Assembly: GCA_937919125.1 (NCBI GenBank)
Contig: CALFOB010000044.1
Location: forward strand, 1 to 12,439
DNA from: an uncultured Micrococcales bacterium
Lineage (GTDB): Bacteria > Actinomycetota > Actinomycetes > Actinomycetales > Microbacteriaceae
DNA length: 12,439 bases
Direction: 5' to 3'
The position numbers were made by a program, and so were the translations under genes. Below are positions 1 to 5,705 of this stretch, one piece after another (position 1 is the stretch's first letter; each line of letters opens with the position of its first letter). The notes beneath the pieces were generated by a model that searched no databases, was not told the DNA's origin, and saw nothing but the letters and a program-made list of their open reading frames with translations.

Positions 1-712
1 CAGCAGTTGCCATTGGTGCGTGAATACCAAGGACTTTACGAGTAGTAGATGCTGCTCCACCACCGAAACCAACAAGAACACCAGCAGCACCAGTTCTCAT
101 TAGGTGAAGTGCTGCTGTGTAGGTAGCTGCTCCACCAACAATTACAGGAACATCTAGCTCGTAAATAAATTCTTTTAGGTTCAAAGCTTCTTGAGTCTTT
201 GATACGTGCTCTGCTGAAACAGTAGTTCCACGAATGACAAATAGATCAACACCCGCAGAGATAACTGCCTTTGCATACTCTTTGGTCTTCTGAGGAGATA
301 GAGCACCTGCAACGGTAACGCCTGACTTACGGATGTAAGCAATGCGCTCCTTGATTAGCTCAGGCTTGATTGGCTCACTGTATAGCTTCTGCATAGCTGC
401 GGTTGCTGACTCAGGAGACAACTTAGCAATCTCTTCTAGCTGCTTAGTTGGATCTTCGTATCTAGTCCATAGTCCTTCTAGGTCTAGAACACCAAGACCG
501 CCTAGCTTGCCAATAGCAATAGCTGTGTCAGGTGAAACAACAGAGTCCATTGGAGCTGCTAGAACAGGAAGCTGGAAGCTATAGGCATCAATGTTCCATG
601 CTGTTGAAACATCTCTAGGGTCACGAGTTCTTCTTGAAGGAACAATTGCAATGTCGTCAAATGCCCAGCTACGGTTACCGCGCTTACCGCGACCAATCTC
701 TATTTCGCTCAT
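1..712 (-). CDS. guaB3: GuaB3 family IMP dehydrogenase-related protein (C-terminus cut by window edge)
   Basis: This is a paralogue of IMP dehydrogenase with a TIM-barrel fold, presumably acting on purine nucleotides in the cytosol; its reaction in Actinobacteria is not firmly settled. The visible part is 237 residues, starting MSEIEIGRGKRGNR, and the gene continues beyond position 1. Seen: the barrel start SWAFDDIAIVPS (15-26), the LAAPMDSVVS segment (51-60) matching the SSAMDTV segment of GuaB, GGLGVLDLEG (71-80) and the phosphate-loop region GFGGGAASTTR (215-225). There is no CBS pair between the early barrel strands, as expected for GuaB3. The residue aligned with the IMPDH catalytic Cys (C-T-T-R) is Ser222, so ordinary IMPDH chemistry looks unlikely. 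The start is an ATG at 712 with AGGAG seven bases upstream; that Shine-Dalgarno overlaps the guaB stop codon, so the two genes are surely cotranscribed and probably coupled. Family assignment is confident, function is not. Confidence 0.9.
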   Translation of the reverse strand, partial: MSEIEIGRGKRGNRSWAFDDIAIVPSRRTRDPRDVSTAWNIDAYSFQLPVLAAPMDSVVSPDTAIAIGKLGGLGVLDLEGLWTRYEDPTKQLEEIAKLSPESATAAMQKLYSEPIKPELIKERIAYIRKSGVTVAGALSPQKTKEYAKAVISAGVDLFVIRGTTVSAEHVSKTQEALNLKEFIYELDVPVIVGGAATYTAALHLMRTGAAGVLVGFGGGAASTTRKVLGIHAPMATA

Positions 713-721
713 TAGTCTCTC

Positions 722-2227
722 CTAGCGGTTGTTGTAGTTCGGTGCTTCAACGGTCATTTGAATATCGTGCGGGTGGCTTTCCTTTAGCCCAGCAGGAGTA
801 ATTCTTACGAACTTACCCTTAGCCTGAAGCTCATCGATTGTTGCAGCTCCGACATATCCCATAGCCGCCCTTAGGCCACCAATTAGCTGGTGAGCAACGG
901 TGCCAACTGTTCCACGGTAAGGAACTCTTCCTTCAATACCTTCAGGCACTAGCTTGTCTTCACGAAGAACATCATCTTGGAAGTAGCGATCCTTTGAGTA
1001 GCTCTTTGCTTCTCCACGAGATTGCATCGCACCGAGAGATCCCATACCTCTATAAGTCTTGAACTGCTTGCCGCCAACGAAAGTGATATCTCCTGGAGCT
1101 TCATCAGTACCAGCTAGTAGTGAACCAATCATTACAGCGTTAGCTCCAGCTACAAGTGCTTTTGGAATATCTCCTGAGAACTGCAAACCACCATCAGCAA
1201 TTACTGGAACACCGAAAGGCTTACAAGCCAAACTTGCTTCGTAAACTGCAGTGATTTGTGGAACACCGACACCTGCGATAACGCGAGTTGTACAAATAGA
1301 ACCTGGTCCAACTCCAACCTTCACACCATCAGCACCAGCTTCAACAAGTGCAGCAGCACCTTCGCGAGTTGCAACGTTTCCACCAATAACATCAACGTGC
1401 TTAGCTACTGGTTCTGCCTTTAGCTTGGCAACCATATCTAGAACTGCTGTGTTGTGTCCATGAGCAGTATCAACAATAAGAATGTCGACACCTGCATCAA
1501 CAAGAGCCATAGCTCTTTCCCAACCCTGATCGCCAACACCAACAGCTGCTGCTACTAGTAGACGACCCTTTGAGTCCTTGCTAGCCAAAGGATACTTCTC
1601 ACTCTTATCAAAGTCTTTGATTGTGATTAGACCCTTCAGTTTGTTGCTTGGATCTACCAGTGGAAGTTTTTCAATTCTGTGCTGAGCAAAAATAGCAATC
1701 GCAGTCTCTGGTGAAACTCCAACCGGAGCAGTAACCAAAGGCATTGGAGTCATTACATCTTTAACCAAAGTTGTGGTCTTCTGAACTTCGTTCACAAAAC
1801 GCATATCTCTGTTGGTCACAATTCCAACAAGAGTTCCATCTTCATCAATTACTGGAAGACCAGAAACGCGGTAGGTTGCACAAACTGCATCCACCTCCTG
1901 CAAGGTAGCCAGCTGATGGGTAGTTACTGGATGAGTAATCATTCCAGCTTCTGATCTCTTGACTAGATCAACCTGGGTTGCCTGCTGGTCAATAGATAGG
2001 TTTCTGTGTAGAACACCAAGACCACCCTGTCTAGCTATAGCGATAGCTAGACGAGCTTCGGTTACAGTGTCCATAGCTGAGGACAGTAGAGGGATGTTGA
2101 TAGATAAGCGCTTGGTTACCTGAGTTGCAGTGGATACCTGGCTTGGGACAACATCGGACTGGCCGGGCATAAGCAATACATCGTCATATGTGAGACCAGT
2201 GAAGCCAAATGGGTCATTTTCAGTCAT
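722..2227 (-). CDS. guaB: IMP dehydrogenase
   Basis: Catalyses NAD-dependent oxidation of IMP to XMP, the first committed step to GMP, in the cytosol. It is full length at 501 residues from the chosen ATG. Seen (numbering from that start): N-terminal barrel entry LTYDDVLL and SSAMDTVTE, a Bateman module of two CBS domains (about 93-210), NAD-side VVDTAHGH-like ILIVDTAHGH, IMP loop GPGSICTTR with catalytic Cys312, the flap start YRGMGSLGAM, and the C-terminal VPYRGTVG region. Start choice: an in-frame TTG lies two codons earlier (2233), but AGG sits six bases before the ATG at 2227 and abuts the TTG, so the ATG is preferred. guaB3 follows nine bases after its stop. The upstream periplasmic-binding-like gene ends 63 bases away with no clear terminator, so readthrough is possible in addition to its own promoter. 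Confidence 0.97.
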   Translation of the reverse strand: MTENDPFGFTGLTYDDVLLMPGQSDVVPSQVSTATQVTKRLSINIPLLSSAMDTVTEARLAIAIARQGGLGVLHRNLSIDQQATQVDLVKRSEAGMITHPVTTHQLATLQEVDAVCATYRVSGLPVIDEDGTLVGIVTNRDMRFVNEVQKTTTLVKDVMTPMPLVTAPVGVSPETAIAIFAQHRIEKLPLVDPSNKLKGLITIKDFDKSEKYPLASKDSKGRLLVAAAVGVGDQGWERAMALVDAGVDILIVDTAHGHNTAVLDMVAKLKAEPVAKHVDVIGGNVATREGAAALVEAGADGVKVGVGPGSICTTRVIAGVGVPQITAVYEASLACKPFGVPVIADGGLQFSGDIPKALVAGANAVMIGSLLAGTDEAPGDITFVGGKQFKTYRGMGSLGAMQSRGEAKSYSKDRYFQDDVLREDKLVPEGIEGRVPYRGTVGTVAHQLIGGLRAAMGYVGAATIDELQAKGKFVRITPAGLKESHPHDIQMTVEAPNYNNR

Positions 2228-2236
2228 TTTCAACCT

Positions 2237-2270
2237 GTCAGGAGTTTAGATTAGCCAATTCTACCCTGAC
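2237..2270 (-). promoter_or_regulatory. candidate guaB promoter with flanking inverted repeat
   Basis: On the minus strand a TAGAAT (2258-2263) resembles a -10 hexamer and would place the transcript start about 24 bases before the guaB ATG, leaving room for the AGG Shine-Dalgarno. No convincing -35 was found at 16-18 bases. The -10 is bracketed by GTCAGG (2265-2270) and its inverted copy CCTGAC (2237-2242), 22 bases apart. The repeat could be an operator or chance. This is motif reading only. Confidence 0.35.
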
Positions 2271-2290
2271 TAATTCACTCTTGTTTAGGG

Positions 2291-3409
2291 TCAATTTGGA
2301 CTGAAGATGGAGCCCTGCGAAAAGGTCCCAGTACTGCCATATCTAAGGACTGAATACTCCCTTTGCTCAAGGAACCCATCTTCGGTGAACAGATCCTTGC
2401 CCCTGACTTTTGAACTAGCCAGTGCCTGCCTCAACTTCTCAGGACTATCGCTTCTAGCTTGTCTGTAAGCGTCAGCGGCTAACTCGATAGCGTCAACTGT
2501 CCTCTGAGCCAAAGCAAGCAAGGTCATCGAACGAGGCCCTGCTAGTGAGAGATTGCCAATCTCCTTACCTAACTCCGTTCTAAGTTCCGGATCAATCTTT
2601 TGTTTAGGGCTAAGCGCTTGAGCACCTCTCAGGGACTTAGCCCAAAAGTATGACGAATAGTCTCCAAGGTTGCTCGGCACTAGATAAACCTGTGGAACAT
2701 CGGCTACCCAATCAGCTAAAGAACTAAAGAAGCCCAACGACTCCTCCATTGACAGAAGCACAAGTGAATTCGGCTTGGTTTTACCTATTGCTTTCACATC
2801 TTTGATTCCAGCTGTTTGAACCTTTAGCCCATTGAAAATCAAACCTAAGGACAAGGACTTCAGTTGCTCTCTGTTTTGAGGAAGTGACCCTGAAACTACC
2901 AACACACTATCGGGACTTGCCTTATCGATGAACTTAGCTAAAGCAAAAGAGTCTTGGCTTGGGCTAGTTGCCAATCTGAAATGCCAAGGCTTTGAGTTCT
3001 TACTGCCTAGGTCATCGGCAAGCGGAGCTGTTGAAATGATTGATAGCTGTTTCTTATTATTCGAAGACATTAGTACTTCTGCAGAATCAGACTCTATCGG
3101 TGCCAATAATACATCAACACCAAGAGCACGAAGCTTAGAAACAGCTCGTTTGCTTTCAGCTTCCGTGTCACCTACATCGGCATAGCTAAGTTCAATCTTC
3201 ACGGGTGTTTCTTCAGTTGCTTGATCAATTGCTGCTATCTTTGCTGCTGCTCTTTGAATCGGACCTGCGAAGCTAAGCGCTCCACTATCTGAAACAAGAA
3301 CTCCAACTTTTAGTGCTGGTGCTAAAGGTTTCGCATTTCCAATCGAAACGATGTAGATAACTCCTGCTGTTACTAATAGTGCTGCACCTATGCTTTTTAC
3401 TTTTCTCAT
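2291..3409 (-). CDS. orphan type-1 periplasmic-binding-protein-like secreted protein
   Basis: A 372-residue protein resembling the branched-chain amino acid (LivJ/LivK, Peripla_BP_6) family of extracytoplasmic ligand-binding proteins. Seen: basic N-terminus MRKVK, a hydrophobic stretch (about 7-24) serving as signal peptide or anchor with possible cleavage near GNA-KP (24-28), first strand KVGVLVSDSGALSFAGP (34-50), DTEAESKRAVSKLRALGVDVLLAPIES (81-107) with the usual turnover from accessory helix to strand, and PWHFRLATSPSQD (141-153), matching the family's F-R-hydrophobic-x-P-S region. There is no lipobox: the protein contains no cysteine at all, unusual for a binding protein of a Gram-positive. 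No permease or ATPase gene adjoins it. The start is ATG at 3409 without a Shine-Dalgarno; a -10-like TATTCT lies six bases before it, suggesting a leaderless transcript. Its ligand is unknown, and a sensor or cell-envelope role is as possible as transport. Confidence 0.75.
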   Translation of the reverse strand: MRKVKSIGAALLVTAGVIYIVSIGNAKPLAPALKVGVLVSDSGALSFAGPIQRAAAKIAAIDQATEETPVKIELSYADVGDTEAESKRAVSKLRALGVDVLLAPIESDSAEVLMSSNNKKQLSIISTAPLADDLGSKNSKPWHFRLATSPSQDSFALAKFIDKASPDSVLVVSGSLPQNREQLKSLSLGLIFNGLKVQTAGIKDVKAIGKTKPNSLVLLSMEESLGFFSSLADWVADVPQVYLVPSNLGDYSSYFWAKSLRGAQALSPKQKIDPELRTELGKEIGNLSLAGPRSMTLLALAQRTVDAIELAADAYRQARSDSPEKLRQALASSKVRGKDLFTEDGFLEQREYSVLRYGSTGTFSQGSIFSPN

Positions 3410-3415
3410 CTGAAG

Positions 3416-3421
3416 AGAATA
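3416..3421 (-). promoter_or_regulatory. putative -10 of a leaderless promoter for the binding-protein-like gene
   Basis: TATTCT on the minus strand, followed by exactly six bases and then the ATG at 3409. This spacing would put the transcription start on the A of the start codon. No Shine-Dalgarno is visible. The same geometry occurs before the methyltransferase and glmS in this window, which adds weight. No good -35 was seen. Confidence 0.45.
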
Positions 3422-3436
3422 GAAAAGTAAATCGAT

Positions 3437-3459
3437 GCCTGCTTATCTTTTCAACAGGC
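3437..3459. repeat. imperfect hairpin (GCCTGCTT / AACAGGC)
   Basis: GCCTGCTT at 3437-3444 pairs with AACAGGC at 3453-3459 with one bulged base and an eight-base loop. It lies between the groES terminator and the start of the binding-protein-like gene, about 30 bases upstream of the putative -10. No U-tract follows it on either strand, so it is not a clear terminator; it could be an operator or meaningless. Confidence 0.3.
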
Positions 3460-3475
3460 CCATCAGCAAGGACTT

Positions 3476-3506
3476 AAAGAGAAAACCTCGAGCAATGCTC
3501 GAGGTT
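3476..3506 (-). terminator. rho-independent terminator after groES
   Basis: A ten-base perfect inverted repeat, AACCTCGAGC (3484-3493) and GCTCGAGGTT (3497-3506), with a three-base loop. On the minus strand it is followed by a T-rich tail (TTTTCTCTTT). It starts 24 bases after the groES stop and ends the groES transcript, which shows that no groEL is cotranscribed downstream. Confidence 0.85.
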
Positions 3507-3529
3507 ATTCTTTGGCTTAGTTTGAGTGT

Positions 3530-3826
3530 TTAGCGCTCAACGATTGCTAGAACGTCTCTAGCTGAAAGCACTAGGTACTCTTTACCGTTGTACTTTAGCT
3601 CTGTGCCGCCGTACTTAGAGAAAATAACTCGGTCTCCAACTGAGATGTCCAGTGGGACACGGTTACCGTTGTCATCGATGCGACCTGGGCCAACTGCGAT
3701 AACTTCGGCTTCCTGAGGCTTCTCCTTAGCGGTATCTGGGATTACCAGACCTGAAGCAGTGACTTGCTCTGCCTCAACTGGGAGAACGACAATACGATCT
3801 TCTAGTGGCTTGATTGAAACCGACAC
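3530..3826 (-). CDS. groES: co-chaperonin GroES
   Basis: The 10-kDa heptameric lid of the GroEL folding chamber in the cytosol. It has 98 residues from a GTG start, the normal family length. Seen: N-terminal VSIKPLEDRIVV (3-14), the mobile loop that docks on GroEL (ASGLVIPDTAKEKPQ, 24-38), the GPGRID turn (46-51), VGDRVIFSKYGGTEL (63-77) and the terminal strand YLVLSARDVLAIVE. The open frame extends upstream to 3880, but GTG at 3826 is chosen because AGAGG lies five bases before it and the extra N-terminal residues do not match GroES. The gene is monocistronic: a strong terminator follows and groEL is not adjacent. A perfect CIRCE operator in its promoter indicates HrcA-controlled heat induction. 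Confidence 0.97.
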   Translation of the reverse strand: MSVSIKPLEDRIVVLPVEAEQVTASGLVIPDTAKEKPQEAEVIAVGPGRIDDNGNRVPLDISVGDRVIFSKYGGTELKYNGKEYLVLSARDVLAIVER

Positions 3827-3879
3827 GTGAACCTCTTCTTTATTGACTGGATTTAGGTGAAAAAGACACCTTCGGCACA

Positions 3880-3907
3880 AGTTTATCTCTTTTTAGCACT
3901 CATGCAA
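3880..3907 (-). promoter_or_regulatory. groES promoter
   Basis: On the minus strand TTGCAT (-35, 3902-3907) and TAAACT (-10, 3880-3885) are separated by 16 bases. The transcript would begin near 3873, giving a leader of about 47 bases with an AGAGG Shine-Dalgarno. The CIRCE operator overlaps the -35 and reaches the spacer, the expected position for HrcA repression. Confidence 0.6.
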
Positions 3908-3919
3908 CTAGAGTGCTAA
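3893..3919. promoter_or_regulatory. CIRCE operator (HrcA binding site)
   Basis: TTAGCACTC (3893-3901), nine-base spacer (3902-3910), GAGTGCTAA (3911-3919): all 18 arm positions match the CIRCE consensus. HrcA binds CIRCE and represses chaperonin genes until heat shock. The element sits over the groES promoter and also ends only 11 bases before the putative -10 of the divergent methyltransferase, so it would overlap that gene's -35 region as well. Confidence 0.95.
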
Positions 3920-3930
3920 CTCTTCGCTGT

Positions 3931-3936
3931 TAGCGT
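3931..3936 (+). promoter_or_regulatory. putative -10 of a leaderless promoter for the methyltransferase gene
   Basis: TAGCGT followed by exactly six bases and then the ATG at 3943. No Shine-Dalgarno precedes this ATG, so a leaderless transcript starting on the ATG is plausible. Its -35 region would fall inside the right arm of the CIRCE element. Confidence 0.45.
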
Positions 3937-3942
3937 TAGTTC

Positions 3943-5148
3943 ATGGACCGCACCGGCTTTTTGAGCCTCATCAGCCTCGAGGGGCAGGCACTACTAGCCG
4001 AAGTTGGGGAGATTGACTCCAAGTCAGACATGGTCAAAATAATTTCCAAGCTCAGGGGTAAAGGTCACCCAGCTGAACTTGTGGCCACCGTTCTAACTCA
4101 GGTCAAACTCAGAAGACGAGCTAAGGCTAAATTCGGAGAATTTGCCGAGGGAATGTTCTTCACTGAGGAAGGACTCGAACAAGCATCAAGGCTAAAAGTC
4201 GCAGCCATTCATGCAGGCAGATTTAGATCAAACGGAATAACCAAAGTTGCCGATTTGGGTTGTGGGATAGGGGCTGAGACTCTGGCCTTCGCAAGTTTAG
4301 ATATTGCTGTGACAGCCATTGAACTTGATGAGGTCACAGCGGCTATTGCAACCTACAACCTTGCTGGCTTTGACAATGTCAAAGTAGAGCAAGGTGATGT
4401 CACCAAGCTAAACCTTGAGGAATACGAGGGGCTGTTCCTTGATCCTGCTAGAAGAGATCTCAAAGATTCGAAAACCAACATCAATAAACGCAAATACGAC
4501 ATCAACGACTTCAGTCCTTCTTTTGATTTCGTTCTGGAAGCCGCAAGAACTAAGCCAACAATTGTGAAACTAGGTCCTGGCATGGATCACAAGGATATTC
4601 CTGATGATGCTGAAGCCGTTTGGGTATCTGATGATGGTGACCTTGTTGAACTTACTCTTTACTTCGGATCTCTAAGAAGAGATGGGGTAAAGAGATCTGC
4701 TTTACTAATCACTCCAACTGGAACTCATGAAATTACTAGTGAGAGTAAAGAGCGTCTTGATGCCCCTCTAGGGGAACTGGGAAAGTACCTCTACGAACCT
4801 GATGCTGCTGTGATCAGATCTCATCTAGTTGGCGATCTTGCTGAGCAACTAGGTCTGAATATCTTCTCTAATGAAATTGCTTACCTTTCAGGTAATGACT
4901 CTGTTAGCTCACCGTGGCTTAGAGGCTATGAAGTATTAGAGAACCTTGTCTTCGACAGGAAGAAACTAAAGGCTTACCTAAGAGAGAAGAACATTGGAAC
5001 TCTTGAAATCAAAAAGCGCGGCGCAGACATAACTCCTGAACAGCTAAGAAGAGAACTAGACCCTAAAGGTTCTGAGTCAGCAACTCTGATTGTCACGAGA
5101 GTTGATGGAGCTCACAGGGTTCTTGTTGTGAAGCCTCTAGATAGATAA
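3943..5148 (+). CDS. class I SAM-dependent methyltransferase with C-terminal THUMP-like domain
   Basis: A 401-residue protein of the actinobacterial family with a Rossmann methyltransferase core and a THUMP-like C-terminus; the substrate is unknown, with RNA the natural suspicion. Seen: a helical N-terminal part (about 1-95), motif I VADLGCGIGAETLAFA (102-117) for SAM binding, acidic IELDE (126-130) at the end of strand 2, GDVTKL (151-156), and a motif-IV-like LFLDPARRD (164-172) where nucleic-acid methyltransferases often have D/N-P-P-Y/F. The C-terminal portion (about 325-398) contains LEIKKRGADITPEQLRREL followed by two strands, matching the THUMP-like pattern. The only plus-strand gene in the left part of the window, it diverges from groES across a CIRCE element and ends at a shared terminator. 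The ATG has no Shine-Dalgarno. Length and motifs are intact. Confidence 0.85.
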   Translation: MDRTGFLSLISLEGQALLAEVGEIDSKSDMVKIISKLRGKGHPAELVATVLTQVKLRRRAKAKFGEFAEGMFFTEEGLEQASRLKVAAIHAGRFRSNGITKVADLGCGIGAETLAFASLDIAVTAIELDEVTAAIATYNLAGFDNVKVEQGDVTKLNLEEYEGLFLDPARRDLKDSKTNINKRKYDINDFSPSFDFVLEAARTKPTIVKLGPGMDHKDIPDDAEAVWVSDDGDLVELTLYFGSLRRDGVKRSALLITPTGTHEITSESKERLDAPLGELGKYLYEPDAAVIRSHLVGDLAEQLGLNIFSNEIAYLSGNDSVSSPWLRGYEVLENLVFDRKKLKAYLREKNIGTLEIKKRGADITPEQLRRELDPKGSESATLIVTRVDGAHRVLVVKPLDR

Positions 5149-5180
5149 AACCCCTCCAAGATTTCTCTTGAAGGGGTTTT
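5147..5180. terminator. bidirectional rho-independent terminator
   Basis: AAAACCCCTCCAAG (5147-5160) pairs with CTTGAAGGGGTTTT (5167-5180) with one mismatch and a six-base loop. The A/T flanks give a U-run on both strands. It overlaps the methyltransferase stop codon and lies 13 bases after the end of the DUF4190 gene, so it serves both convergent units. Confidence 0.9.
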
Positions 5181-5193
5181 AGATAAATCCTTA

Positions 5194-5610
5194 TTACCTG
5201 TTCATACCTGGACCCATGTCAAAATCTGGCATTTGCTCTGGTCTTAGGCCGTTGCGGTCATCGAAGCACAGTGCCTCATACACGTGCATGCAGCCATAGT
5301 CATCGCCATGACGTGATCTCAAGAATGCACCTAGAACTAGGAACAGAAGTGCAGTAGCAATTCCCACGTAACCTAGAACAACTCCCGTTAGAGCCATCCA
5401 GCGGCCCTTTTGACCTGAGGTCTTTAGCTGTTGCAAAGCAACGTGTCCGCTGATTACCGCAGCAGGGGCTCCGAATAGTGAAACAGCGCTAGCCAGTGAA
5501 ACAACGGCAAGTGTGTTTAGTTCATTGAAGTTGAACTTGTTACTCTTTTCAGCCACCTTGCTCTTTTCGGTCTCTTTGATCTTTGCTGGCTCTTTGCTTT
5601 TTTCAGACAT
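5194..5610 (-). CDS. DUF4190 two-helix membrane protein
   Basis: A 138-residue inner-membrane protein of unknown function. Seen: a highly charged Lys/Glu-rich N-terminal tail (1-26), transmembrane segment 1 (about 33-55), the family signature loop SGHVALQQLKTSGQKGRWMAL (54-74, with conserved G-H-x-A-L and G-R), transmembrane segment 2 (about 72-97, ALTGVVLGYVGIA), and a hydrophilic, probably extracytoplasmic or cytoplasmic tail (98-138) with two cysteines (107, 115). The ATG at 5610 has a strong AAGGAG Shine-Dalgarno seven bases upstream. It is the last gene of the minus-strand block, 95 bases after tsaD, and ends at the bidirectional terminator. That gap is much larger than others in the block, so it may have its own promoter, although none is convincing. 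Confidence 0.85.
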   Translation of the reverse strand: MSEKSKEPAKIKETEKSKVAEKSNKFNFNELNTLAVVSLASAVSLFGAPAAVISGHVALQQLKTSGQKGRWMALTGVVLGYVGIATALLFLVLGAFLRSRHGDDYGCMHVYEALCFDDRNGLRPEQMPDFDMGPGMNR

Positions 5611-5616
5611 TTATTT

Positions 5617-5671
5617 CTCCTTAGGGTTCGTCCGAGATAAACACTAGGTAGTTCTTATGTGAGAAACCCTA
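5617..5671 (-). promoter_or_regulatory. leader of the DUF4190 gene: inverted repeat next to the Shine-Dalgarno
   Basis: The minus-strand leader contains TAGGGTT (5665-5671) and its exact inverted copy AACCCTA (5622-5628), 36 bases apart. The second copy runs straight into the AAGGAG Shine-Dalgarno (5617-5622). Pairing in the mRNA would place a stem against the ribosome binding site. It is short and could be chance. Confidence 0.25.
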
Positions 5672-5674
5672 GAT

Positions 5675-5693
5675 ACACCTGCGAGAAAGGTGT
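5675..5693. repeat. six-base hairpin after tsaD
   Basis: ACACCT (5675-5680) and AGGTGT (5688-5693) with a seven-base loop, 12-31 bases downstream of the tsaD stop. On the minus strand no real U-run follows, so at most it is a weak terminator or a 3'-end processing stem between tsaD and the DUF4190 gene. Confidence 0.3.
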
Positions 5694-5705
5694 GAATAAC
5701 GAGGG

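Noticed and set aside
2287..2294. TTGACC as a -35 box for guaB
   Set aside because: It overlaps the stop codon of the upstream gene and is 25 bases from the TAGAAT -10; no TANNNT occurs at 16-18 bases from it.
3827..3880. Upstream extension of the groES frame (18 extra residues)
   Set aside because: The extra residues (MCRRCLFHLNPVNKEEVH) do not resemble GroES, no ribosome binding site fits, and GTG at 3826 has AGAGG at proper spacing and gives the normal 98 residues.
5675..5693. Hairpin after tsaD as a terminator separating the DUF4190 gene
   Set aside because: The stem is only six pairs and no U-run follows on the minus strand; listed as a repeat only.
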